Assembly (NCBI GenBank): GCA_021083345.1
Contig: JAJGRE010000002.1
Span: 434,001 to 498,000 of the forward strand
Direction of reading: 5' to 3'
Source: Calditrichales bacterium MX18-03
Lineage (GTDB): Bacteria > Bacillota > Clostridia > Lutisporales > Lutisporaceae
Length of the DNA stretch: 64,000 nt
In this document: piece after piece, positions 36,012 to 43,566 of the stretch
Layout of the letters: each line of letters begins with the position of its first letter
Position numbering within the stretch: position 1 is the first letter of the stretch
Translations under genes and position numbers: made by a program
Notes under the pieces: model-generated
What the model saw: the letters and a program-made list of their open reading frames with translations, nothing else
Databases searched by the model: none
What the model was told of the DNA's origin: nothing

Positions 36012-36359
36012 ATGGGTGTAGTAACTGGAGTAACAAATGCTTTTCAGGCTTGTATTGATGCATGCAATAAATGTGCACAAGCGTGCTTTGAATGCTTCGA
36101 AGCATGTGTTAATGAACCTGACTTAAACGCTAGGAAAAGCTGTGTAAAAATACTGGTTGAATGCGCACAAATGTGCCAGATGTCAGCAGGTATGATGTCC
36201 ATGAACGGACAATTTGCAAAGCAGCACTGTAAAATGTGCGCTGATATTTGCGAAGCATGTGCGAAAGAATGCGAAATGTTCAAGGATGACCACTGCCAAA
36301 AATGTGCAGACATCTGCCGCATGTGTGCTGAAGAGTGCAGAAAAATGGCAAACATGTAA
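36012..36359 (+). CDS. Four-helix-bundle copper-storage-type protein (Csp/DUF326)
   Basis: A 115-residue protein with about 19 cysteines. I start it at ATG 36012 (MGVVTGVTNAFQACIDACNKC); AAAGGAG precedes it, and a TTG 18 nt upstream overlaps that site. The cysteines recur every three to four residues along amphipathic helices (CIDACNKCAQACFECFEAC, CKMCADICEACAKEC, CQKCADICRMCAEEC), so they line the core of a four-helix bundle that stores many Cu(I) ions. It lacks an export signal, as in cytosolic Csp3-type proteins. Confidence 0.92.
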   Translation: MGVVTGVTNAFQACIDACNKCAQACFECFEACVNEPDLNARKSCVKILVECAQMCQMSAGMMSMNGQFAKQHCKMCADICEACAKECEMFKDDHCQKCADICRMCAEECRKMANM

Positions 36360-36366
36360 TATCAAT

Positions 36367-36404
36367 AACCAGCTAACAATCTATTTGTTAACTGGTTTTT
36401 CTAC
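36367..36404 (+). terminator. Terminator after the copper-storage gene
   Basis: AACCAGCTAAC pairs with GTTAACTGGTT (one mismatch) and is followed by TTTTTC. The arm resembles part of the 14609 palindrome. Confidence 0.65.
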
Positions 36405-36716
36405 ATTGCTCACTAAATAATCTTTATACACAAGTCTACTTATCATGCCACCAGGAGATTCCCCATTATTTGACTGATGAAAGGTTTTGGTGCCATTCAC
36501 TGGCCATATTCCTATGTTATTTGAAATAAACTCAATATCTATTCTTCTACCCGAAGCAATATCGATTGTATCGTCTATGTCTATATCTGGATGCACAGAT
36601 GTAAACCAAGTAGACCTTCCTGCTTTTTTAGTATTCCTGCCATTGGAATCCACTTGCTCTCCGGTGGCTACCCTCCCATGTTTCACAGGGTCTTTGCCCT
36701 TATGGATTCTATTCAA
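36381..36716 (-). pseudogene. Remnant of a multicopper-oxidase-like protein
   Basis: An open frame of 111 codons. Its second half reads IDDTIDIASGRRIDIEFISNN, then IGIWPVNGTKTFHQSNNG and PGGMISRLVYKDYL. That is the pattern of the last domain of FtsP/CotA-like multicopper oxidases, but without the HCH ligand cluster. No N-terminal domains precede it and there is no convincing start. It lies downstream of membrane cluster I on the same strand, where cluster II has an intact oxidase. A degenerate operator (site i) sits upstream. The family call is moderate. Confidence 0.45.
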
Positions 36717-36922
36717 TCTGACTTATCCTGGCTCTCTTTTTTAATATCCCTAGTAACGTTTCAGTCTGGTTATGCTTAATCTAATCACACGTTAGGGCCT
36801 GATTTATGCGCCTGCAAACTAGTATTTCACTTTATATCATTCTTGTTTGATACAGGAATGCTCCTACCTTATATAAAAAGCCAGTGTAGCCAACCATCAC
36901 TTACTGATTTTGCATCCTTAAG

Positions 36923-36955
36923 GTATTATGACAAACTATTGAATTCTTTATGAAG
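36923..36955 (-). promoter_or_regulatory. Degenerate direct-repeat operator/promoter (site i)
   Basis: On the minus strand CTTCATAAAGAATTCAATA (36955-36937), 8 nt, TAATAC (36928-36923). The first half-site is intact, the second altered, and the geometry is conserved. It faces the oxidase remnant. Confidence 0.45.
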
Positions 36956-36972
36956 TTCTGGAACAAAAAAAA

Positions 36973-36995
36973 GGTAAGCATATCTGAATGCTACC
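36973..36995 (-). terminator. Terminator of membrane cluster I
   Basis: GGTAGCATTCAGATATGCTTACC hairpin (positions given) followed on the minus strand by eight T. It sits about 30 nt after the Met-rich gene. Confidence 0.7.
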
Positions 36996-37026
36996 TAATT
37001 TTATACTTCTTTTTTTCAGGATGGGA

Positions 37027-37794
37027 TTACATCATACCCATGCCTCCTCCGCCGCTCATGCTACCGCCACCCATGGCATTGATCTGCTGCTGCATTTGAT
37101 TTAGCTGCATTTGCATGTTATACATCATCTGCATCATCTGCATATCGTTGTTCGTCATCGGCTGCATGTTTGACATATTCGTGCCTCCCATACCGGATGT
37201 AGCGCCCTGCATCTGCATACTGCCCATCGGCATTGACATATTGTTCATCGGCATCATGTTCATCATACCCATGCCGCCACCGCTGCTCATACCGCCCATG
37301 CTTCCCGAACCCATCGACATATTATTCATAGGCATCATATTCATCATACCCATGCCGTTCATGCCTTGCATATTACCCATGCCTTGCATGCTGCCTGAGC
37401 CCGATGACATACTATTCATCGGTATGCTGCTTTGCATGGACATACCGCCCATTCCGCCACTTCCGGCAGAATTCATTGCTGCATGCTGCTGAGCCTGATA
37501 GGTGCCTCCCATCATATTCCCCGTGCCGTTAAAGCCTCCAGGCGAAATAAACGCCATTACAGCCATGGATATAATGATCCCTACTAAGGAAAACAGTGCA
37601 AGCCTTAACCACGAATTCATATATATACCTCCATTTGTTTTATTCCTATCTTTGTTCTTTTCTGATGCTTTACTTGCTTTCAAAGGCGTTAATATCAGGT
37701 TTGTCAACCACAAGCCCACCATTCCCAAACCGGCTATAAGCAGCAGGATCAGGATCAGCATATATAAAGAACCCACTGGACCTAGTATACTCAC
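37027..37794 (-). CDS. Met-rich membrane protein, cluster I
   Basis: A 255-residue frame with GTG start at 37794 after AGGAGG. Two parts are in one frame: residues 1-58 have a single membrane helix and a basic tail; residues 59-255 start with another Met, a second helix (MNSWLRLALFSLVGIIISMAVMAFI split across the helix) and a long extracytoplasmic region with repeated Met-Gly-Met motifs (NMMPMNNMSM). The second Met (37620) has its own GGAGG site 8 nt upstream, so a shorter product is likely as well. Met clusters commonly bind Cu(I) or Ag(I). The paralogue in cluster II (58152-58862) has the same layout. Confidence 0.8.
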   Translation of the reverse strand: MSILGPVGSLYMLILILLLIAGLGMVGLWLTNLILTPLKASKASEKNKDRNKTNGGIYMNSWLRLALFSLVGIIISMAVMAFISPGGFNGTGNMMGGTYQAQQHAAMNSAGSGGMGGMSMQSSIPMNSMSSGSGSMQGMGNMQGMNGMGMMNMMPMNNMSMGSGSMGGMSSGGGMGMMNMMPMNNMSMPMGSMQMQGATSGMGGTNMSNMQPMTNNDMQMMQMMYNMQMQLNQMQQQINAMGGGSMSGGGGMGMM

Positions 37795-37812
37795 GTTACC
37801 ACCTCCTATGCA

Positions 37813-38169
37813 TCATTTAACCCATATGACAGCCAGAAAAGCAGAACCGGCGATGATCAAAGGAAGCAACACAATTATGGTCATGGTGGTGATGTAATGG
37901 ATACGGCTCAAGTGATTGCCATGATGTCCCTGATGGGAACTGCTGCCCGTCATACCGGCTTCCGAGGCCTCTTCCTGCCGCAAAAGCTCTGCCAAGGTAG
38001 CCCCACGGCCATGCATCGAAACCATCATGCTTCCCATACTACCGCTCATCATACCCGTTCCTGTCTCCAAGATTGGGCTGTAACCCCATTGGTATAAAAG
38101 CGTCAGAACCGCAACCAATCCGAACAGGAAGGCCAGCTCAAGGAAATGTAACTTCTTTTTATCAACCAA
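37813..38169 (-). CDS. Small two-helix membrane protein (Met/His loop), cluster I
   Basis: A 118-residue protein with one helix near the N-terminus (about 12-30) and one at the C-terminus (about 93-116). Between them is an extracytoplasmic loop rich in Met (GTGMMSGSMGSMMVSMHG) and His (SSHQGHHGNH). The loop could bind copper. Its start overlaps the end of the previous gene by 8 nt. The counterpart in cluster II is 58875-59222. I do not recognise a family. Confidence 0.75.
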   Translation of the reverse strand: MVDKKKLHFLELAFLFGLVAVLTLLYQWGYSPILETGTGMMSGSMGSMMVSMHGRGATLAELLRQEEASEAGMTGSSSHQGHHGNHLSRIHYITTMTIIVLLPLIIAGSAFLAVIWVK

Positions 38170-38464
38170 GTCCGCCCCTCCTTAACCGTACAAGCACCCC
38201 GAATCCGATGCCGGTGAAAATCAAAGGAATCGTCACGCTTGCTGTCTGGCTTATCAAGGCTTTCAGCACAGAATCCTCCTCAAGGGACATGGAAAACCCC
38301 ATCAGGGAATTATGCATAGCGGCCATCATTCCCTTCATATACGCCATTACCTGCGCTTCAGTAGGTTCAGGACCCAGATAAGAAATCAAGACTCCTGAGG
38401 CCATAAAGAAAAATGAAGTAGCTGCAAACCAGATGAAGGCTTTAAACCAAGGCCTCTGCATCAT
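38162..38464 (-). CDS. Small two-helix membrane protein with Met loop, cluster I
   Basis: A 100-residue protein starting with MMQRPWFKAFIWFAATSFFFM (helix), then a loop containing MKGMMAAMHNSLMGFSM, then a second helix and a basic end. It overlaps the b-type cytochrome gene (ATGA) and the gene after it. The paralogue at 59200-59523 is clearly related (MLQKPWFKVFVWFMAIFFFF at its start). Function unknown. Confidence 0.75.
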   Translation of the reverse strand: MMQRPWFKAFIWFAATSFFFMASGVLISYLGPEPTEAQVMAYMKGMMAAMHNSLMGFSMSLEEDSVLKALISQTASVTIPLIFTGIGFGVLVRLRRGGLG

Positions 38465-38937
38465 AATGCTTTATCATCCTTTACACGCTTTCTAGGCCAC
38501 AGCAGGGCATGAGCTTTCATGAAAATGTGCCAGATCAGGCTTCCAATGACAATATAGGTCAGCTTCTCATGGATATACAATGCGAAGGCTGTTGCTGCCA
38601 TATTTGAATCCATACACACCCATATAATGGCTCCGGTTATGATGAAAACCAAGGTCGTGATGAAAGTAAAGAGCTGATAACCACTGCTGCCTATGATGAA
38701 CCAGGCTGACCGCTTATTGTCATTTCTGACCGCTCTCACTATCTCATATGCGACTGACACAAAAGTCAGCAGTACATAAATACCGGCCACCACACGATGT
38801 ACAAAATCAGCGGACGCAATATCGTAGGACAGCAGCCAGCCATACCGGGGGCCTACCATCGCCAACCCACTTAAAGCTAATAGCGCAAATGCAATTGTCC
38901 ACAACCAATGCATGATAAAATCGAATCGGATGTTCAA
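38461..38937 (-). CDS. Four-helix b-type cytochrome-like protein, cluster I
   Basis: A 158-residue membrane protein with four predicted helices. Five histidines are conserved with the cluster II copy: His10 (FDFIMHW), His47 (VHR), His123 (YIHEKL), His137 and His143 (IWHIFMKAH). The positions in helices 1, 2 and 4 suit two hemes, as in the gamma subunit of formate dehydrogenase and the hydrogenase cytochrome b. It is therefore a likely quinone- or heme-linked electron carrier through the membrane. The exact family is not certain. Confidence 0.78.
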   Translation of the reverse strand: MNIRFDFIMHWLWTIAFALLALSGLAMVGPRYGWLLSYDIASADFVHRVVAGIYVLLTFVSVAYEIVRAVRNDNKRSAWFIIGSSGYQLFTFITTLVFIITGAIIWVCMDSNMAATAFALYIHEKLTYIVIGSLIWHIFMKAHALLWPRKRVKDDKAL

Positions 38938-38958
38938 ATGCCTACCTCACAGTCCTTC

Positions 38959-39675
38959 CTACAGTGGCTTGTCGTTTTTTGCCTTCAACTCGTTTTCCAC
39001 ATGATTGTTTGCTGTCTTGTCAATGCCTGTAGGGCTCACTATGATAGCCGCTGCGGTATTTGTGCCTGTAGAATTCGATGGTGCGTTGGTGCCGAAAAGA
39101 TTTACGCTGCCACTCTCATATTGTTTCTTGGTATACATCACCGCTGCAACAATCAAAGAAATCACCAATATGTAAGACAGCAGCCTGATTAATGCGGCTA
39201 AGAGTCCGGCGATACCATACATAGGGTTATATCCCCCCATGCCATATCCCGTCACACTGCCGAAAATGCCGGACACCAGTACTAAACCTAATATGGCAAG
39301 GGTAATGACCGAAATCGTTCTTAAAAAGGGATCGCTTTTGATTGACTGCAGCCATGGCGCATTGCTATCTTTTGCAATAAAACTTCTGAACCAGGTAAAT
39401 ATGCCGAGGACAACAGCAACGACCAGGATGAAAATGAGCAGCTTTATCAGCAGAGCCAATAACCAGCTGATAAGGCTTCCATACGTTAAGCCGTACCCGC
39501 TTCCAGACCCCATATGCCCTTCTCCAGCCATCATTCCTCCGCTTGGGTAACCCCCAAATCCAAGAAATCCGCCTTGACCAGAGAATAGATTGAACAACAA
39601 GCCGAAAGCCAGTATTCCGATAACAGCTACCATAACCACCCTGAAAAACGGGTCATTCTTTAAGTTTTCCCACAT
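38959..39675 (-). CDS. Membrane protein with duplicated KxDP module, cluster I
   Basis: A 238-residue membrane protein made of two related units. Unit 1 begins MWENLKNDPFFRVVMVAVIGIL; unit 2 (about residue 108) begins LQSIKSDPFLRTISVITLAIL. Each has two helices around a Gly/Met-rich loop. The cluster II copy (60023-60658) has the same two units and ends in a zinc ribbon that is missing here; this protein ends in a polar, Asn-rich tail instead. No known family. AGGAGAATCC precedes the ATG. Confidence 0.75.
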   Translation of the reverse strand: MWENLKNDPFFRVVMVAVIGILAFGLLFNLFSGQGGFLGFGGYPSGGMMAGEGHMGSGSGYGLTYGSLISWLLALLIKLLIFILVVAVVLGIFTWFRSFIAKDSNAPWLQSIKSDPFLRTISVITLAILGLVLVSGIFGSVTGYGMGGYNPMYGIAGLLAALIRLLSYILVISLIVAAVMYTKKQYESGSVNLFGTNAPSNSTGTNTAAAIIVSPTGIDKTANNHVENELKAKNDKPL

Positions 39676-39695
39676 TGGCAGGATTCTCCTTTCTA

Positions 39696-40856
39696 CTAGA
39701 TATTTGTACTATCGCGATGCTTATCGCTGTCTTTACCATGTTTTTTTCCACCAAGTGTCTGGCCGATAGCACCAAAAATGCTCAGAATTAAAGAAATGAT
39801 CAGAATAACCAAGATCAGATTAAATAGTGAAGCCAGATTTATCGGTCCAAAGAACGAACCCCAGCCAGTCGCCGGCATATTCATACTCATACCGGACATT
39901 GAGCCGTTAGAATACAGATATTGCGCCGCAGTTGTTGCTATTGCCATCTGCTTTGTAAAATCCTCATCCAATTCGGAAGCCAGTACCATTCCCTGTGCCA
40001 GCTTATATATCCCCCTATGCAGCCGGTCCATGGCCTGAACATCATATTGGTAGCCGCTGCGAGACGCATAGGGATTCACGTTCACAAGGTCCGTTGCTTC
40101 ATTAATCATACCGATTGCATTATTAAGCTTAGCTTTGTTTAGCAGCGTCATATTATAACGGTCAACATAATTTTGATAGGTCGGCGGATTTGCTTCCATT
40201 ACACCGGCCTGCATGGTCAAATTGCTGTTCAGTTGATTCAAAAGCATTACACCTTGAGCCAGCTTGAAGATACCCCTATGGAGCTGCTCCAGCTTTGCCT
40301 GGTCATAAACAAAACTGATATCGACTGGCAATCCTGGTATTGGTGCAGCTGCTGCAGGTGTTGTTCCTACTCCTGTTCCTGTGGTCGGAGCAGGATTGAC
40401 ATTGACAGCGTTGTTCCCATTGGGATAGATATTTACCGTTCCTCCTCCCTGAGCTGCTGAAGTCTGCTGCTGTGCCGCAGTTCCAATTGTTCTCTCCGGA
40501 ACCGTCAGCTTGGAATATGGATCCATTGTAATCAAATCCAGTGCCTGGTTGATGGTACTTATCACCTGAGTCAGATTGCCCTTATTCTGCAATGCTACTG
40601 CACTGAAGGCAGCGTTAGGACCCACTGTGGCTGTTTGTGCCGTCATGCCGCCATGCCCGGGCATTGGCATTGTACCCATATTTCCCTGCATATTTTGATT
40701 GGTTTCTGTTGGTGTGGGTGTCGGCGATGCAGCAGGCGGCATGTTGCCGGTCTGCCCCATATTCGGCATGTAAAAGTAAGTCCATCCGATATAACCCACT
40801 CCACCGACTATCACCAAAAGCAGGAAAAAAATGAGCAATCCTCTAAGCAACTTCAT
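39696..40856 (-). CDS. Membrane-anchored repeat protein, cluster I
   Basis: A 386-residue first gene of the cluster. An N-terminal helix (about 5-27) anchors a Met/Pro-rich linker (MPMPGHGGM). A unit of about 120 residues then occurs twice: NKxxLxxAIxxIN-A-DL---(D/N)PY followed by an LHRGI(F/Y)KLAQGM-LL helix. A second hydrophobic stretch lies near the C-terminus. The cluster II homologue (60690-61949) keeps all of this. I do not recognise the family. The upstream region holds a TTGTTCAAAA-type element and an 18-bp palindrome. Confidence 0.75.
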   Translation of the reverse strand: MKLLRGLLIFFLLLVIVGGVGYIGWTYFYMPNMGQTGNMPPAASPTPTPTETNQNMQGNMGTMPMPGHGGMTAQTATVGPNAAFSAVALQNKGNLTQVISTINQALDLITMDPYSKLTVPERTIGTAAQQQTSAAQGGGTVNIYPNGNNAVNVNPAPTTGTGVGTTPAAAAPIPGLPVDISFVYDQAKLEQLHRGIFKLAQGVMLLNQLNSNLTMQAGVMEANPPTYQNYVDRYNMTLLNKAKLNNAIGMINEATDLVNVNPYASRSGYQYDVQAMDRLHRGIYKLAQGMVLASELDEDFTKQMAIATTAAQYLYSNGSMSGMSMNMPATGWGSFFGPINLASLFNLILVILIISLILSIFGAIGQTLGGKKHGKDSDKHRDSTNI

Positions 40857-41283
40857 AATTTATCTTCTCTCCCTTTCAGTTTTTTATAAGTGCGGCACTA
40901 AACTGCGTAACAAACACTAGATTATCCATAGCATGCATAATATGCTCATACCATAACTATTTTTAGCAATTTCACATCATCTATGCATCGAATTGGTATT
41001 TTAACAGTTTTGGCATGAAAAGACATAAAAAAATTTTTCCCTATCTTTTTTCCTATTTCCGCATCAAATTATCTGATATTGTGACGATTGTTCAAAAGCA
41101 CACAGCAGCATTTTGCCGAATTCGGCAAAGACTTGGTCTATTTCATCAAAGGATGTAAAAACTCCGCTTAACTGTCGAATTTTGGTATCATTTCCACAAT
41201 ATTGATAAAGCTTGTCCTGCAATATATAATGAACTTACAAATGATTTCCAACTGCAAATAACACCAAAACAAGGAGGTCCGAC
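40857..41283. other. Divergent intergenic region between cluster I and parM
   Basis: About 430 bases. A 16-17-nt element (TTGTTCAAAAGCACACA, 41088-41104) closely matches one near the sigma-54 promoter at 63160. An 18-bp perfect palindrome, TTTGCCGAATTCGGCAAA, is at 41112-41129. I find no direct-repeat operator and no GG-N10-GC sigma-54 promoter on either strand. Confidence 0.5.
41112..41129. promoter_or_regulatory. 18-bp perfect palindrome, possible operator
   Basis: TTTGCCGAATTCGGCAAA is fully self-complementary with no loop, as expected for a dimeric repressor site rather than a hairpin terminator. It lies 155 nt before parM and 256 nt before cluster I. Confidence 0.5.
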
Positions 41284-42426
41284 ATGAAAAATAATATCCT
41301 GACACTGGGGGCAGACTTAGGAAATGACTCCTTTAAAATTATCAGCCCGTCAAAAAAAGAGCTTTTAATACTCAATTTGCTTTCTCCTTGGTATGAAAGA
41401 CGGGTTATCAGTGAAGACTCACGCTATCCGCTGAATCTGCTGGAGGTGGAAGTTGTCAGCCGTACCGAAAATCTCGGCAGATACTTCGTAGGCGGAATGG
41501 CCTATAACTTCAATAGAGGCATTCTCAAGGAACGAACCATCGCCGACAGGCATAACGGTAAAGCCAATGACACTGGAACGCTGATTGTCCTGCTGACATC
41601 TCTTGCTGTTTCGCTGATTAAGCCGCAGGCAAAAAAGATAAAAGAGAAAATAGTCCTCGGAACGATGCTTCCCACCGAAGAATTCTTCAGAAATCATAGA
41701 GAGAATGCTGTAATTCTGGAAAATAAACTGATAGGAACACACAAGGTCCGTTTCCTGAACCCCCTGTTCAATGGAATTGAAGTTGAATTCGACATCGTCG
41801 GCGTCAGCACACAGCCGGAAGGCCTATGTGCAATCAATGCAGTCTTATATGATGATAAGGGGGATTTGCTTGAGCATTATGAGAAAACATATGCAGAGCA
41901 CACCATCGTCGGTTTTGATATTGGCGCGCTTACCTCCGATGTCACGGTAACCCACAACTTCGAACTGCGGACCTTTTTCGGCATCGACAAGGGGACGGTT
42001 GATCCGCTTAACCGGATCATTGACTTTATCAAAACCGATTACAAGGTCACTGTGCCGAAACATAAGATCGATAACGCCATTATCCGGAATGAAAAACTAT
42101 TGGTTTACGGGCAGGAAATACCCCATTTTCACGAAATATGCCGTGAAATTATCCATCATGAAGGGCGCCAGCTGGTGGACGAGTTTTCTTCAAAGGCTGC
42201 AGCGGCAGGGGTACAGCTCCCGGATATCGGCCTCCTGATCCTCTGCGGCGGAGGCTCCATGCTGTTGAAGGAACTGATACGTCAGTATCTGTCGAGAATC
42301 CCCATGATTTTCAGCGATAATGCTATTATGCTGAATGCGCTCGGTGCCTGGAAAAATGCAAACCGGTACAAGAACGCCAATCTGGATGAATCAGTCTTTG
42401 ATCTGGCAGCGGCTGCCAAGGAGTAG
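41284..42426 (+). CDS. Actin-like ATPase of the ParM/StbA family
   Basis: A 380-residue protein with AAGGAGG before the ATG. The actin-fold nucleotide motifs are present: LGADLGNDSFKI (phosphate 1), VGFDIGALTSDVTV (phosphate 2) and LLILCGGGSMLL (adenosine). ParM-type filaments push plasmid copies apart. Here the gene appears in a chromosomal setting, so it may be a plasmid relic, belong to an integrated element, or organise something else. It is followed by a small gene in the position of the DNA-binding adaptor ParR. Confidence 0.85.
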   Translation: MKNNILTLGADLGNDSFKIISPSKKELLILNLLSPWYERRVISEDSRYPLNLLEVEVVSRTENLGRYFVGGMAYNFNRGILKERTIADRHNGKANDTGTLIVLLTSLAVSLIKPQAKKIKEKIVLGTMLPTEEFFRNHRENAVILENKLIGTHKVRFLNPLFNGIEVEFDIVGVSTQPEGLCAINAVLYDDKGDLLEHYEKTYAEHTIVGFDIGALTSDVTVTHNFELRTFFGIDKGTVDPLNRIIDFIKTDYKVTVPKHKIDNAIIRNEKLLVYGQEIPHFHEICREIIHHEGRQLVDEFSSKAAAAGVQLPDIGLLILCGGGSMLLKELIRQYLSRIPMIFSDNAIMLNALGAWKNANRYKNANLDESVFDLAAAAKE

Positions 42427-42434
42427 CTGTGATA

Positions 42435-42710
42435 ATGCGATATGAAATCAACCTCCCGCCGGGTACTCAGGAAGAAGTCATCGCGTGGTTTGAATTCATG
42501 AATGGCCAGAATATACTGGCTGAGCAATTGACCATTCTGGTGAACCAGAAGATATCTTTTATGCAGGCGGAAACCGACAGCCCTGAAAATCAGCCTGAAG
42601 CAAGCTTGAAATCTGACTGCCTGATGGACAACCTTTTCAATTGGCAGGAAGCCAATCAGTTGATATTATCCGAAGAAAGAAAAATAAAAAAGAAAATGCT
42701 GATTGTATAA
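42435..42710 (+). CDS. Small protein following the ParM homologue, ParR-like by position
   Basis: A 91-residue soluble protein, start at ATG 42435 or GTG 42429, with AAGGAG just upstream inside the parM stop region. It begins MRYEINLPPGTQEEVIAWFEFMNGQN, then a helical region and a basic C-terminus (EERKIKKKMLIV). The size and location suit a ParR adaptor with a ribbon-helix-helix start, but the sequence does not prove it. Confidence 0.6.
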   Translation: MRYEINLPPGTQEEVIAWFEFMNGQNILAEQLTILVNQKISFMQAETDSPENQPEASLKSDCLMDNLFNWQEANQLILSEERKIKKKMLIV

Positions 42711-42725
42711 CTAAAAACAGCAACA

Positions 42726-42761
42726 AACAAGCTGTAGCAGGTACACCCGCTACAGCTTGTT
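42726..42761. terminator. Bidirectional terminator
   Basis: ACAAGCTGTAGC pairs with GCTACAGCTTGT and has T-rich flanks. It separates the ParM pair from the convergent NapH-like gene, whose stop is at 42761. Confidence 0.75.
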
Positions 42762-43417
42762 TATTTCATCTCCCAGTATAAAATGCCATGAGGGCATGCT
42801 TTTATGCAATTCCGGCACTTCATGCAATCACTAGCCGTCAGCCTCCCGTTTCTCATTGCTTCCGGAACGGGAATCCTTATCGGACAGTTCCGGCTGCATG
42901 CATTGCATTTGGTGCATCCTTCCACCGCCTTTATTGCGGCATTCGAATATCCTCGGATTCTAGTGACCAGCGCTGAAAGGGATCCCATGGGACATATCAT
43001 GCACCATGCATTTCTTTGTAAGAATATCCCCAGACATATTTCAATAACGGTGGTAAAAACCATCATCCTGAGAAAGGCGTATCCGATACCTTTCCATGTG
43101 CCGCCTGACTGTGCCAGGTTCAATGCAAATAATAACATCAAGAGCACGAAAATAAGCAGACGGAACCATGGCCTGCAAAAAAGCAAGGGTATGGTTCTTT
43201 CTCTTCCCACAAGCTTTAAGATATGGTTGTTCAGGCTGCTCCGGGGACAGAAATTCCCACACCACGCCCTGCCGTATTTGAACGAGAAAAAAACCGGTGC
43301 TATCATACAGACAAAGGTCAAGAGCATCAATACCGGCGAATACCAGCCGATGATCAGTATGAATACAAGAATGATCCAGGAAAACCGCTGAAATATACCA
43401 ATGACTGCATCTGCCAA
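42761..43417 (-). CDS. NapH-like membrane polyferredoxin
   Basis: A 218-residue membrane ferredoxin. Four or five helices carry CGNFCPR (loop cysteines) and CMICPMGSL in the NapH/CcoG/NosR style. The C-terminus has two 4Fe-4S motifs, CTKCNACSRNCPIRIP and CMKCRNCIKACP. Such proteins pass quinol electrons across the membrane or serve metal-centre maturation. It has operator site d1 upstream, so it is probably induced with the copper genes. Its start is not backed by a strong ribosome site other than GGAGGG about 10 nt upstream. Confidence 0.85.
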   Translation of the reverse strand: MADAVIGIFQRFSWIILVFILIIGWYSPVLMLLTFVCMIAPVFFSFKYGRAWCGNFCPRSSLNNHILKLVGRERTIPLLFCRPWFRLLIFVLLMLLFALNLAQSGGTWKGIGYAFLRMMVFTTVIEICLGIFLQRNAWCMICPMGSLSALVTRIRGYSNAAIKAVEGCTKCNACSRNCPIRIPVPEAMRNGRLTASDCMKCRNCIKACPHGILYWEMK

Positions 43418-43440
43418 TGTACCACTCCCCTCCTGACATT

Positions 43441-43473
43441 ATGATACCTTCAATTTGTGTAGAAATTGTGAAG
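43441..43473 (-). promoter_or_regulatory. Direct-repeat operator/promoter (site d1)
   Basis: On the minus strand CTTCACAATTTCTACACAA (43473-43455), 8 nt, TATCAT (43446-43441), 24 nt before the NapH-like gene. It is back to back with site d2. Confidence 0.7.
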
Positions 43474-43489
43474 AAGCGGCTGTCGAATC

Positions 43490-43522
43490 CTCCATAAATT
43501 CTCCACAAAAATTCTATATATT
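43490..43522 (+). promoter_or_regulatory. Direct-repeat operator/promoter (site d2)
   Basis: On the plus strand CTCCATAAATTCTCCACAA (43490-43508), 8 nt, TATATT (43517-43522), ahead of YVTN lipoprotein 2. Confidence 0.75.
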
Positions 43523-43566
43523 AAGAGTGCAAAAGGAACTACAAACTAATTTAGGGAGGTACGCAT

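Larger units (their letters stand above)
36717..37026. other. Intergenic region holding operator site i and a terminator
   Basis: About 300 bases without an intact gene. The minus-strand stretch at 36717-36776 could be part of the oxidase remnant (NQTETLLGILKKRARISQIE-like, ending in a stop). Further up lie operator site i (36923-36955) and the terminator of membrane cluster I (36973-36995). Confidence 0.5.

Noticed and set aside
40857-41283. Sigma-54 promoter for cluster I or parM next to the enhancer-like element
   Set aside because: I checked both strands for GG-N10-GC in a TGGCA/TTGC context and found none, so only the element itself is reported.
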